From Perilla frutescens (taxonomy: Eukaryota > Streptophyta > Magnoliopsida > Lamiales > Lamiaceae): 64,000 nt of DNA. Position numbers and translations under genes: made by a program. Positions 35,767 to 46,822 of the stretch are shown in pieces (position 1 is the first letter of the stretch; each line of letters begins with the position of its first letter). The stretch is taken from the NCBI GenBank assembly GCA_026008535.1, contig BRKX01000003.1:24728001-24792000 (forward strand), given 5' to 3'. Below the pieces are notes generated by a model that saw only the letters and a program-made list of their open reading frames with translations, did not search any database and was not told where the DNA came from.

Positions 35767-37456
35767 TGTTGGTCCCGGGCGAGTCGGTATCAGTTTAGAG
35801 GGGGGGTGAATAAACTGATTCAAAAACTTTTACTTTAGATGTGGAAAACAAGGCCCTATGACTCGCTTGATGAAACTTATTTATGCACAAATTTGATAGT
35901 CAGTTGAGACAGTTTAAGTGCAGCTTGTGTGATGTTGTGTGCAGTTAGAGATATGCAATGAACAATATAGTACATCACACAAGAGATTTATAGAGGTTTA
36001 AAGTCTTAATCATCTACGTCCTCTCTTCCTTCCGCAGAAGGGCAACTTCACTATATAACTTGAGTTTCTTTACAAATTACACAATGAAGGACATTTGGTT
36101 GAACCTGGTAACTGCTTGCTACCTCAGCTGGTCGACGGCTCACACTTGAAGTCCTTAACTGCTCGCTAGGAAGGTAAGTGCTATTGTCGTCTTTATAAGG
36201 TTTTAGATCTCTTTCGATCTTCAAGAGGTTAGTCTTGAACAAGGGGGTATCAACTGATGTGTTCCTTTGATTGAGCTAAGTAGTTGATTATTAAATAGCT
36301 GGAACTAAGAAGGCTGCCCTGGCTGGATTGTCAACAGCTGGCTGGATGTCTTGATTCAGTGAATTCTTCTTCTCAGTTTGACTTTCGCAGTTTTTATCAA
36401 ACGTTGCACTTGAGCTTGAGTGGGAGGAAGAAACAAAAGCTCTTAACTTGTATGTGCGAAGGTCGGCAAGAGATTATGATTGCAAAAAGTGTTCGAAACT
36501 CTGATTCACCCGTCTTTTATAGAGGAGTGATTTTATGACCGTTGAGCTCCATTGTCCATTTGATCAGTGGCTCTGTTGGCTCATCAACGACATGTGGTCT
36601 TTAATGATTACTTGGATCATTTGGTTCAAGTAGCCGTTACTCTGCCAATCGATCTTCATTAAATTCCAGGATCTTTGAAGGAACATTTATTCCAAGATAC
36701 GCTGATTTAAGCAATAAAATCCAGGAGTCTTATGGCTTCAGCTCTCTTGGCAGTTTGGAATTTCAGTTGGCAGTTTTGAATTTCTCAGCTTAGTTAGATT
36801 ATTTTTTCAGCTGGTAGTTCTGCACTTATCAGCTGAGTCTTGCTATCGCTCCAGTTGGCAGTTATGGGCTTATCAGCTAAGTCTGGCTATCGCTCCAGTT
36901 GGCAGTTCTGGGCTTATCAGCTGAGTCTTGCTATCGCTCCAGTTGGCAGTTCTGGGTTTATCAGCTGAGTTTGGCTATCACTCCAGTTGGCAGTTCTGGG
37001 CTTATCAGCTGAGTCTTGCTATCACTCCAGTTGGCAGTCCTGGGTTGATCAGCTGAGATTGGCTATCGCTCCAGTTGGCAGTTCTGGGCTTGTCAGCTGA
37101 GATTGGCCATTGCTCGAGTTGGATACTGCCAGTCTCTGGCATAAACTGACATTCTATCAGTTTCTTCAGTCTTTGGTCAACTCCTTTCTCCCTCAGTTCA
37201 GCTGACTCGGTTGTCAGCTTGCTTTAACTGATATGATTCCTCAGCCAAGTTGAACTTTAGACTGGATGACGTGTCTTTCAATTTGGGCCATTCTTCAGAT
37301 CGGTTGACTTTGACTCTTCTATAGTTCTTCTTTGATGATGCCCACCTGGGCTGGTCAGCTTCGATCTACAGCTTGAGCTTTTGTCAGTTTTTCACAAATA
37401 ATTTTGACATCTCATTAAAACCTGATCTAGGGGTTTATTGATAGTTTTTCCTAACA
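35767..37456 (-). repeat. E6 3' LTR (1690 bp)
   Basis: TGTTGGTCCC...CCTAACA. In the first ~250 bp I count about 14 differences from the other LTR (51497-53185), around 5% by eye. It contains the 44-bp repeat block (36808-37120) and, on the minus strand, a TATA box CTCTATAAAAGACG at about 36512-36525. Confidence 0.93.
36808..37120 (-). repeat. 44-bp tandem repeats in E6 3' LTR (about 7 copies)
   Basis: Unit of 44 bp beginning CAGTTGGCAGTTCTGGGCTT and ending GCTATCGCTC. About seven consecutive copies with a few substitutions each. Each unit carries two CAGTT motifs and a CAGCTGA. On the minus strand the block lies in U3, about 290-600 bp upstream of the TATA box, the position of an enhancer. 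Confidence 0.9.
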
Positions 37457-37470
37457 ATTTCCCCCTTTTT
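37457..37470 (-). other. E6 polypurine tract
   Basis: On the minus strand AAAAAGGGGGAAAT abuts the LTR start TGTTAGG, the site of plus-strand priming. Confidence 0.85.
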
Positions 37471-38020
37471 GATGATGTCAAAACTTTGTTGATGATGATG
37501 ATGGAAAAACTGCAAGTGTAGCAAATGCTTTAAATAGAATCTTTTAGTCAGTGCACATTCGTAGCATATTGAGACAAATTGGCTCATGATTTTCACTCAG
37601 TTATTAGAGCATTTGTCATTCATGCATATCTTTCAAATATCAGAGCATGTCATATTCATAGCATATTGTGACACATTGACTCATGATTTTCATTCAATTA
37701 TTAGAGCAATTGTCATTCATACTTATCATTCATATATCAGAGCATGTCAATTTTAAGAGCAATTTTGGGCTTATTCATGCTTATCTTTCAAATATTAGAG
37801 CATGGCTGAAGTATTAGAGCATGAAGAATTATGTCAAGGCATTCAAGCTTGAATTAAAATCATGATCAAAACTTGTATTATATATTCATTTTATTGGCAT
37901 GACTTCAAGAGATTCAAGAGTTAGTAGTTAAGACTACTAGTCTACTTCCTGAATGTTGCTTCGATTGCTCTTTTTCCTTCTGCTCGATTTTCCTCTTTCT
38001 TGGAATCCTTGTAGTGTCTA
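37471..38020 (-). other. E6 3' untranslated region
   Basis: No gene. Between about 37560 and 37830 short phrases ('attagagca', 'tcattcatg', 'catattgagaca') recur irregularly, giving a loosely repetitive stretch. Confidence 0.5.
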
Positions 38021-38095
38021 TGCTTCCCCCTGAAGTTGATCTTCCCCCTCATGATGAAACTTCCCCCTGAAGCTGATCTTCCCCCTCATGATGAA
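38021..38095 (-). repeat. Four PPT-like purine tracts in tandem
   Basis: The plus strand reads CTTCCCCCT four times within 75 bp, as two copies of a ~37-bp duplication ('cttccccctgaagytgatcttccccctcatgatgaa' type). On the minus strand these are AGGGGGAAG runs just downstream of ORF C and ~600 bp upstream of the true polypurine tract. Confidence 0.8.
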
Positions 38096-39699
38096 TTTTT
38101 CTTTGAATTTGATCCCAAAGAGTCATGATTATACTGTCCATCATCATTCTGTCCATCTTCCTCCTTTTTAGCATCATCCAAAAGGTGAAGAGGATCACAT
38201 GAGGGTAATGACAAATTTGGCAGAAAAGTGAAGGCGGTTGCCAAATTGTCATCATGAGCTGTAGGCACTGAAGGGATTTGCATGGGTGGAGAAAGCCATG
38301 CATAGGCATTTTTAGTTGGCATGAACTGACCTGGATCAGAGATGTCTTGTTTTTTGAAGCTCATAGGGGCCAAGCTGGTGAAGATCTCATCAAATGAAGG
38401 GAGTGGTGGATCACCAACGAAAGGTGCACAGGGGGAGTTGGCTGGTTCATTGTCGGGGAGAGGGGCATCAGCAGATATACCAAGATGGAGTCGCTTGATC
38501 ATCGAATCCATGATCTTCGAGAGCGCTGGAGGTGATGAGAGTGGATGATTCATCCAGTTTCGACTCCATGTGCCCTCGCTGATCCAGAAGGCTGAGCCAC
38601 GGGTGTGGATGAGGTGAAACATAGTCGACTCATCCAGTTGAAAGTGCCAGATATGGTACTACAAGTACCACCGCAGTTGCGCGAAGAGGGAGTATTCGGT
38701 GTCCTCAATGAGACCAAAGCAGCTTCGGAGCTGATGGTCTAGAACCGCTTCAAAATCAACCTCAATATAGTCGCTATGGACTAAAGGTGGAGGTTGGGAG
38801 CTGGCTGATATTGTGGGCTGATCACTTAGCCTTAAAAGAGATGCATTCTCCAGCATCAGCTCTCTTTCGTCAGTGGAGATGACGGTGGCCTCCAAAGATG
38901 CCTTTCCATGATCTGAGCTGGAAGGCCCTTGTGGGTGTGGACGCTTTGGGGTCGGATGGCAGTATATTATGGGGAGCATGTCCTGTCTTCCAAGTAGTTC
39001 GCCAGTTGGTATGATCTCATCAAACTGGCTTTGTATGATGTGGCTTAGTCGATTTATAAAGCCAACTCTTTCTCGGAATGTGCCAGTTGACGGATCAAAC
39101 GTCGCTCACTCGACTTTGGCTCTCAGTTGCGCCAGGATGTAGGAAGCCCAGTCAGCTTGACATCCAAAGTAGATGGTGGCTATGATATGAGCCTTGATCT
39201 CAGAGAGATGAACAATCTCGAAGTTGCCATGGACAATATGGCTGGTGATATCCAGAAGTTGGATGATATCACTTTGCAAGCTCTCCTTTAATCTGTGCGA
39301 ACTGTCGTTGTGGTGCACATGAGGAAGCTTCCAGATTTTCCATAACTCATGTTTGGATGGCAGATTTAGGTTCATCACGTTTGGACCTTTGCCGGGGAGG
39401 TGTAGAGTGGACATCATCGTGTCCTTGGTGACTGTGATCACTTAATTCTTTACAGTGGAGATGATGTTTTCGCCGTTGATAGTTGTATTGTAGTAGAACT
39501 CGGCGACATAGTCCGGTATGTTCTTGACCGGTAACTGGGTCAAGAAAGGAAGCAATCCAGTCACCGCCAATGGTCAATAAATCTATTGAAAGACATCCAG
39601 GCCAAGACATGCATTTAGCATCTCTAGATTTAGAGGCTTGTCCTTTCTCATTTTGCGTTCAAGAGATTTAGCATCCACCCGGCGAAATGGAGGCTTCAT
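38086..39699 (-). pseudogene. E6 ORF C: third tandem accessory ORF, decayed
   Basis: From ATG at 39699 one minus-strand frame runs to 38086 (about 538 codons) with several in-frame stops (near 39583, 39574, 39442, 39106 and 38659) and no frameshift. It aligns by eye with ORFs A and B: an N-terminal 'VAEFYYNT..NGENIISTV' block, a 'LLDITSHIVHG..ADWASYILAQLR' block and a C-terminal Trp-rich 'RGSAFWISEGTWSRNW' block near residue 366. A TATA-like box lies about 340 bp upstream (40038-40045). Function is unknown. It is the most decayed of the three. Confidence 0.65.
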
Positions 39700-40036
39700 T
39701 TATGCAAAGATATGATATTCAGTTTAGAAATGCATGAGTTTTGATGAGTGAGAAAAGGCTCAGCAAAAGATTGAATAATAAAGAGAGATTTTCAGATGAT
39801 CGGAGCCTTCATCTCTGTACTCATGTTTATGTATCTTGTGCATGCAAGAACCGAGAGTACTCGATTAATTTTCTTGGCTGATCAGCCATCCGATTTGATG
39901 GTTGATTAGCTGAATTAATGATGTATGAATCTCAGCCGTTTATCGATAAATGACTTTATGATCGTATGGCTGAGATGAGATCGTGTTGAAAATGGGGTAG
40001 TTGCCATAAATAGCGAAATATTTTCTGCAGATCTTT

Positions 40037-40047
40037 CTATTTATAGC
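40037..40047 (-). promoter_or_regulatory. TATA-like box upstream of E6 ORF C
   Basis: The minus strand reads GCTATAAATAGAAAG, a near-perfect plant TATA context, about 340 bp before the ORF C ATG and in the same direction. Transcription from it is not shown. Confidence 0.45.
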
Positions 40048-40061
40048 GCAATAAAATATAT

Positions 40062-40772
40062 TTTCTTCGTCTGTTTGAAGGGTAGGTTTTAAAATCTATG
40101 TAGAGATATTAATGACAACTTTGTGAAATAGAGCCCGATTTTCAAATTGTAACCATTGACATATAATATAAGATATTTCATAATCACAACGGTAACAATA
40201 TAATTGAGATAAGCTTTTGAAAAAAAATGAAGACTTATCCTTAGTCAGTTGGGATACAATCCAACTGATTGATGACGTGGCGGTTGGTTGAGCAGTTGAG
40301 TTTGACACTCATTTGTCATGGCTGAACTGGCTGCAACTGAATTGATCAACCAGTTTGTTTAGTTGCTCGGCTTTTCTGTAGACAATTATCGCTTCTTGAA
40401 TGGCCTAGCTGGACCAGCTGCATTGCTTTCTTTAGATGCAGTTTTATGCGTTGATGGTCCAGGACTTTCCGTCTTCTTGTCTTTGTAAAGATGAAGCTAG
40501 ATCTCAACTAACGAGCTCTTCATCCTTTGACTAAGGGAGTGTGAGATTCCCTTTGGCGATGACCGAAACTGATCATGTTTCTTGGTCAACTGCGCATCTT
40601 TTGAGCATGACGTGAGCAGTGGAGTCACATAGCCTTTGGATAGGAGATTTGGTGACGTGGCAGTATCTTCATCGTCACTGTCTCTTGCATTATTATGCCT
40701 TGTTTTCCTTTGAGAAGCTATGACTGCAGTGTGGGATAGGTGGGGTTCTATCCTCTGAACAACAGGTGGAGT
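40062..40772. other. E6 spacer between ORF B and ORF C
   Basis: About 700 bp without a gene. Rich in CAGTT/AACTG and CAGCTG like the rest of E6. Confidence 0.5.
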
Positions 40773-42224
40773 TCATTGAGATGGCTTAGCTGACTGACTT
40801 GATATATTATCAAAGTTCAGCTGTCGACAAAGTGAGTTAGTTGGGCAGTTGACTGGTTGACCTGCAGTTCCAACTGCTTGAAACATGAATCTGGATGTAA
40901 ATTCGGCCAGTAAGGCGGTTGTTAGAATCTTGTTCACCATCCGGTGATTCATAATGTGCTGAACTTGCACAATGGTTGGAGGGAATGGATTTGATGATCC
41001 TATCCATTTGATGCTCCAGGTTTCTTCTCTTTGCCAGAAGCTCATGCCATGAAAGATAGTTAGCAAGAAGTGAGACTGGATAGACATAGAATGTCTCCAG
41101 TTGTACCAATAGAAATATCGGTGAAGTTGTTTGTACAACTCTTGATCTCGTTGTGCAACAACTGTGAAGTGCATGAGAAGGAGATTGGTCACTTCCTTTT
41201 GTGCACTTTTGACTGCATATTCACCACTGTAGAAAGTGCGAATATTCTCTTCAGTCAGCTGGAGCGGAAGGCATGTGCCTCTGAAGTAGTCTACTTCATA
41301 GTTTGGATGGGGTATTCCAATGAATGGAATAAGCTTATCTGGATAAGAGCAAACCTGGAAATCAACTGGTGATCTGTTCTTTGATTTTGGAGAGTAAACG
41401 GCATTGGCAGTTGAGCTGCTCGAACTTTGGTTGCTCATCTTGGCCTTTCCTTTTCTCTTCTTCTTCAGGGACTGTAGATGAGCAGTTCCTTTCTTTGGGA
41501 TCCAGTCGGAGATCAGAACTGATAGTGATTCATCACTTGTGAGTTTCAGCAGGTCTTCAAGCATTTTGCTCATCCTTAGAACAAGTCCGACCTTGGACTC
41601 AAATTTGCCAGACTTCTTTGAGTCTGCAGCCTTGATGATTTGATGCTTGAATTGTTGAAAGACAAATTCTGCCCCAGTTTTTTGTCTTCCTTCGGCAAGG
41701 TGAATCATGACTTTGTATCTCTCTTGGGTGAGTTGGCTTAAACTTCCAATTGCTCCAAACATCATCTTGTTCATTATGTCAAGTAGAACTCCATACTCAG
41801 GCTTGAGATCAGTTTTAGCGGTGGTAAAACTGAATTGCTTGTTGCAGGTTGAGGTTTTCCAGTCTCTCCAGTGTGACTCTGCAGATTCCTTTAGATCTTG
41901 AACGGATAAGCCTTCTTGTGGGAGTTGGAATACTTCAGCAATTGTTATCTCATTGATGTGTAACATCCTTCCTTGAGCCACTGAAGATATCATCTTCCCA
42001 TCTGCAGATAATTTTGCTTGAAGTAAAAACTCACTCACCAAATTTTGTCTAAAGAATTTTGGTGGTGTTTCCAGGTAGTAAAGAACTCCTGTTTTGTGAA
42101 GATTTGACAGAAGGGTTAGATTCTTTGATTCATCAAGAATCAATTGAAATTTCTGTCTGTCAAGGAATTTATCTCTCATAAGTTGGCTTTTGAAGAAGTT
42201 TGAAGATCTGGATAATTCGGCCAT
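40773..42224 (-). CDS. E6 ORF B: second tandem accessory ORF, open (483 codons)
   Basis: I chose the ATG at 42224 (MAELSRSSNFFKSQ), which aligns with ORF A's start. The same frame extends a few codons upstream without an ATG. The frame is open to 40773, the only long uninterrupted ORF in E6. N-terminal block: FLLQAKLSADGKMISSVAQG and EVFQLPQEGL. Middle: LLDIMNKMMFGAIGSLSQLT. A basic, NLS-like KKKRKGKAK, a Ser/Asn-rich linker, then the Trp-rich FHGMSFWQREETWSIKW near residue 392. No signal peptide or membrane helix is evident. The middle resembles E1's env-like core and plant 'putative transposon protein' domains. It is not a recognised enzyme; function unknown. Confidence 0.7.
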   Translation of the reverse strand: MAELSRSSNFFKSQLMRDKFLDRQKFQLILDESKNLTLLSNLHKTGVLYYLETPPKFFRQNLVSEFLLQAKLSADGKMISSVAQGRMLHINEITIAEVFQLPQEGLSVQDLKESAESHWRDWKTSTCNKQFSFTTAKTDLKPEYGVLLDIMNKMMFGAIGSLSQLTQERYKVMIHLAEGRQKTGAEFVFQQFKHQIIKAADSKKSGKFESKVGLVLRMSKMLEDLLKLTSDESLSVLISDWIPKKGTAHLQSLKKKRKGKAKMSNQSSSSSTANAVYSPKSKNRSPVDFQVCSYPDKLIPFIGIPHPNYEVDYFRGTCLPLQLTEENIRTFYSGEYAVKSAQKEVTNLLLMHFTVVAQRDQELYKQLHRYFYWYNWRHSMSIQSHFLLTIFHGMSFWQREETWSIKWIGSSNPFPPTIVQVQHIMNHRMVNKILTTALLAEFTSRFMFQAVGTAGQPVNCPTNSLCRQLNFDNISSQSAKPSQ

Positions 42225-42257
42225 CTTTGAGGTTGGCTGAAATTTTTGAAATTCCAA

Positions 42258-42578
42258 GATTGATTAAGAGAGAGAGAGAGAGGTTTTGAGATCTTTTTGG
42301 AGGAGGAGGCTTTTTGAGAGGCTTGAGAGAGAGAGAGAGAGAGAGAGACTTTTATGAGTTTTGGGACAGGCTCATAGATATGATGGTTGGAATGGTACTA
42401 GCCTCTGATTTCTTTTGGTCGTTGGCAATTAATGACCTTGACATGTGTCATTGATTTGCAACGGTCAAAATTTCAAAATAAATGTAAAGCTTGACATTTT
42501 TTGAAAATAAAAAGAAATAACTTTTTATAATCAAAAGATAATTACAACTGATTAACAAGAAGTGTACTTAAGGCTTTT
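42258..42578 (-). other. CT/GA-rich leader upstream of E6 ORF B
   Basis: Between ORF A's end and ORF B's start the minus strand carries two CT microsatellites (plus-strand GA runs at about 42267-42282 and 42325-42348) and other pyrimidine-rich DNA. It could be a promoter-proximal CT leader or a polypyrimidine tract before a splice acceptor (TTTCAG lies 16 bp before the ATG). A weak TATA-like CATAAAAG is at about 42347-42356. All inference. Confidence 0.45.
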
Positions 42579-44945
42579 CTAATCATGTTTAAGAGTGATC
42601 AGCCTCTTGTCCTTCTTGTGATCAGTTTTTCTTCTCTTGGCCAACGGCTCGGTGGGCTCCTCATCTTCATCCTCGGTGCTTCTAGCTGACTCAGTTTCAG
42701 CAAACTGAAGTCTTTGTTGGGCTTGCAGCTGCTTGATTTACTCAGTATGCAGTTTAACCTGTTGATGCAGGGTCTTAATCAGTTCCACATAATGTAGAGG
42801 GAGCTGGACCATGGAACTGCTGGGTTGAGCCATGAAATGGACTGCTCTTGAGTCTGCTTCCTCTCCTTCTTCAGTTCCAACAAGTTCCTCACGAGGAACT
42901 GTGTGCAAAATCTCGTCTGTCTCCATACTGCGTTGGCAGATAGCCTAGTTATTTTGAGCTGACTGATCAGTTGATTGATCAGTCTTATCCATCACTGAAT
43001 CAGTTGGAGGAATAGGTGAGGCATTTCCTTTCTTAGCAGTTGGCTCTTGTGTCATGACTGTTTGGGGCTCAGCTGTCTTATCAAACTGACAAGTTTGATC
43101 AGCTGACTCTTCTAATTCTTCTGGAATGAGGTTAGTTTCAACTTCAGCTCCTTGAGTGGTCTTTTTAGCATGAATTTCTTGAATTACTTTGTCAAGGAGA
43201 TTATCCACTGGAATGAGTGTTTGATCTCGTACTGCAGTTGATGGCTGTTTAGTTTGGTGACTTTGTGATTTCTTCAGTAACTCATTGAATAGCCATTTAT
43301 GTTGAACATGAGGGTGCAACCATCTTTCTTGTTCCATTTCTGTAGTAATAACTGGCAGCTTTAATCCTTGAATTCTGCACAGTTCATCAAACACGTCTCT
43401 CATCGATCCTTCAGCTGGATTTGAGCATTCTTTCCTCAGCTGTAGCTGCCTCATGAGGTGTTTGCCTTTAGTGATACTGGCATTCTCACTGTCTGTCCAC
43501 CATAGGCTCCATTCTTCTTCCCACCTCCAGAAACTCATTCCATGAAATGCTAGCAGTGATAGAAACTGTTCTGACTGGTATACGTACCTCGATAAAAACC
43601 AGTAGATGTACCTGGTTAAGGTGTGAAAGAGCTCCTCATGACCAGTTAGCTCATGGGCAAAATGTTGAGCCATGTGCTTCTGCGTGGTTTCATCAGCCCA
43701 TTTCTTCATGGACTCTCCTTGGGAGTAGGCTCTTTTATTTCCTTCGACTTGAGCCATTGGTGGGCAGGTTAGTTGAAAGTAATTAGCTCCGGCTCCATTG
43801 TGAGGGACCCCTCTTGCAAGGATGATATCTTCTGGGTTGTCGCATGGAGTTGTATCTTCAATAGTTAAGTTTGGTGGAATTGTTGGATCTAGTATAGGAC
43901 TTAATCATTTTCTCCTTCTGGACTGAGAAAGTAATATTCTTCTCCTTCGTGGTTGATCAGCTGGCTTCTTCCTTGTAGCTGATCTGACAGCAATTGGCCT
44001 AGCTGACTGTCCGATCATGTCAGGTCTGGTAGCAACTAAACTATGTTACCTGAATCTCTGAGCTATTGGAATTTCATCATCAGAGTCAGCAGTAGCTGGC
44101 TTCTTTCCTTTGCCTTCAGCTGCAGACTTCTTTCTTCTTGACTGGTCAGTTTGTTCCAGATCAATCTCAACAATTTTGAGAGGTTTCGAGATGAAGTCAT
44201 TACTAACTATTATTTTGAATTCCTTTTCCTCAGCTATCCATGGGAATTGCTTCTCCAAAATTATGCTGACCCAATTGATATATCCAATCCTTTGACCATT
44301 CCAGCTTCGTTCAATGATATCAACGTACCTCTTCAGTTGTTCGAAGAAGTACTGTGCCCAGTTGATTTCCATTCTGCTGTAGATGGCAGCACAGATTTTG
44401 TACTTTGTTGTTGTCATTTCTGATTGGCTACCAGTTGTTCCAACCATGATTTTTGAAGCAATAGCAGCGAGTACCTGGAATTCATCTTGAAACTTTGAGA
44501 TAAGATGATTGCTCTTATATGGTTGAAGCTCTCCCTCCTTTTTCCAGAAATCATAAGCTTCCTGGAAATTCACTTGAACGTCCTCCAGCTTGAGTCCGTT
44601 GTTGGGTAGTTCAAATATGTTGCTCAGGGACTCAGCTGTTACGACAATGGCGTGTCCTCTTACTTCCGATCTAATTTCCCTGGAATTCGAGGATCCGTCT
44701 GAATTTAAGTAAAATTCAGCAACTGGCTCGATGTAGATTCATTCTGGAAACACCTCCAGAAACTTCTTCAGCCTGGCCTGAGAAAGCTTTTCGACGATCA
44801 TTCTACTGAGCGGAGAAGCTTTGCAAGCTTGAAGAAATCTGGCTGGATTGAAAAACTTGTCTCTATCGAGCTTATTACAGAAAGCTTTAAAGTCTTCTCC
44901 GGATTGATGAAAATTGAATCTTCTGCGTGATGGATTTTGAGCCAT
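42579..44945 (-). pseudogene. E6 ORF A: first tandem accessory ORF, decayed (789 codons)
   Basis: From ATG at 44945 (MAQNPSRRRFNFHQSGED) one minus-strand frame reaches 42579 with five in-frame stops (ending at 44739, 44046, 43905, 42945 and 42738) and no frameshift. Blocks: EVRGHAIVVTAESLSNIFEL; AAIASKIMVGTTGSQSEMTT and RMEINWAQYFFEQL; Lys-rich linker; Trp-rich FHGMSFWRWEEEWSLWW (about residue 468); a long Thr/Gln/Glu-rich tail absent from ORF B; and a basic C-terminus (AKRRKTDHKKDKR) that could be a nuclear signal. Homologous to ORFs B and C and, in its middle, to E1's env-like ORF. A TATA box lies about 140 bp upstream. Confidence 0.65.
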
Positions 44946-45079
44946 GATTCTTCGAGAAAGAATGACTTGTGAAGCTAAGGAATTGATCTTTCAAGATTAA
45001 ACAAGTTTTTGATGAGAAGTAGATAGAAGGCCAGTAACTTTGTGGTAAGAATTGGGAAGCTTATCTCGATTGTTCAGCC

Positions 45080-45098
45080 GACTTATTTATATATAGAG
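45080..45098 (-). promoter_or_regulatory. TATA box upstream of E6 ORF A
   Basis: The minus strand reads CTCTATATATAAATAAG. The ORF A ATG is about 140 bp downstream, a normal plant TATA-to-ATG distance. This suggests, but does not show, separate transcription of ORF A. Confidence 0.5.
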
Positions 45099-45724
45099 AT
45101 TTGGCTCATCCAACGGTTGTGACGCTTGGTCTCTCCAAATTCAACGGTCGGATTAGATTAATCGACCCGTCGATTGGCTTTTCAATTCTATCCGTTGGGA
45201 GTGAAGAGGAGAGACAAAGACGATTCAACGGTAACATTTGGATGACACGTGTTTTTACCGTTTCCACTATTGAGATTTTTGAACTTATCTCTTCTCTTCA
45301 GCAGTTTCTCCTTAGCTTGAAAACTGATTACGTCATCAGTTGGGTATGACCGTAACTGATGGTTTTTCTGTTGATCAGTTCCAACTGGGATATCTTCTCA
45401 TCAGTTCCTGATTGATCTTAACTGCTCAGATCTTCATTCAGCTCCTTCTCAGTTCAGCTGTTCTCCTTGAGCTGCTCCTTGAACTGATATCTCCTTTTGA
45501 GTTTACTTCAGTTCCTATGACTTCTTCGTCAGTTTGATCAATTTGCAACTTGTAAGTTCTGCATAACTGACTGGATCATTAGTCTGAGCGACTGAACTGA
45601 TGATTCAATTGAACTGTTAGGGTAAACTGATCATTTCTAGTTTGCTTATTTCTCAGCATCTTCTTGCATATACACCAAACTGATGGATTATGTGACGAAC
45701 TGATCAGTTTTTCGTCTTTTTGAC
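45099..45724. other. E6 spacer between pol and ORF A
   Basis: About 630 bp without a gene. In 45301-45720 I count about 19 CAGTT/AACTG pentamers, where under one is expected by chance. Confidence 0.55.
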
Positions 45725-46822
45725 TCATTTTCTCTCTTCAGTTGGAGTGGTTCCTTGGCCTTTTTCTTCCAGTTCATCATCTTCATCCTGTGATGCTAGC
45801 TTCAGCAGTCCCAACTGTATGCATAGCTCCATAAACCTTGCTTCAGGCAACGGTTTGGTGAAGATGTCGGCTATCTGCTTCTCAGTATTGACATATTTGA
45901 TGCATATGTCTTTCTTCTCGATGTGATCTCTGATGAAGTGGTGCCTTATATCAATGTGCTTAGTTCTTGAATGTAGAACTGGATTCTGAGATATCGCGAT
46001 TGCACTATTGTTGTTAGAGTAGATAGACACTTCTTCAGTTTCAACTTTGTAATCCTTCAACTGTTGCTTCATCCAGAGTATTTGAGCACAGCATCTTCCA
46101 GCAGCTACATACTCTACTTCAGTTATTGACGTGGCAACTGAGTGCTGCTTCTTGCTAAACCAGGATATCAGTTTGCTTCCAAGAAACTGACATGTTTCAC
46201 TGGTGTTTTTTCTGTCAATCTTGCATCCACCAAAGTCTGAGTCTGAATATCCAATTAAACTCAGACTGTTATCTCTCGGATACCATAATCCAAGATTTAT
46301 GGTTCCTTTGAGATATTTGATGATTCTCTTAGCTGCTTCAAGATGACTTTTCTTTGGATTGGCTTGAAACCGTACACATAGACCGACTGAATATGAGATG
46401 TCTGGCTGGCTGGCTGTTAAGTAAAGTAAGGACCCAATGATTCCTCTGTAGTAAGTTTGGCTAACTAATTCTCCTTTTGCATCAAGAGTTAGCTGAACTG
46501 ATGTGTTCATTGGAACCTTGAGAGTTTTTCCTTTACTTACTCCAAACTTCTTGACTAGTTCATTGGTGTACTTCGCCTGGCTGATATGAATTCCATCTTT
46601 TAGCTGCTTCACTTGGAGTCCTAGGAAGAATGTCATTTCTCCCATCATGCTCACCTCGAATTCTCTTTGCATCAGTTGAGCGAACCGTGTGCATAGATCT
46701 TTGCTCTTTGATCCAAAGATTATGTCATCCATATAAATTTGAACCATTAAGATCTCAGTTGATCGTTCTATTCTGAATAGAGTTCGATCAATGACTCCTT
46801 TTTGAAACTCGTTTTTCAGCAA
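45725..46822 (-). pseudogene. E6 reverse transcriptase (C-terminal) and RNase H
   Basis: Minus-strand frame with the catalytic YMDD (QIYMDDIIFG), EMTFFLGLQVKQL, YRGIIGSLLYLTASQPDISY, then RNase H: YSDSDFGGCKIDR, EVEYVAAGRCCAQILW, NNNSAIAISQNPV, RTKHIDIRHHFI and ADIFTKPLPEARF, ending in a Glu-rich tail at 45725. It overlaps the preceding reverse-transcriptase piece (to 46788) in another frame, so a frameshift near 46800 separates them. The YMDD motif is intact. Confidence 0.9.

Noticed and set aside
36808..37120. CRISPR-like array
   Set aside because: Repeats are directly adjacent without spacers, lie inside a plant LTR and occur in both LTRs; they are LTR repeats.
38086..44945. E6 ORFs A-C as true viral envelope genes
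   Set aside because: No signal peptide, clear membrane anchor or glycosylation-rich ectodomain is evident, and two have basic nuclear-signal-like segments; 'env-like' is only a positional label.
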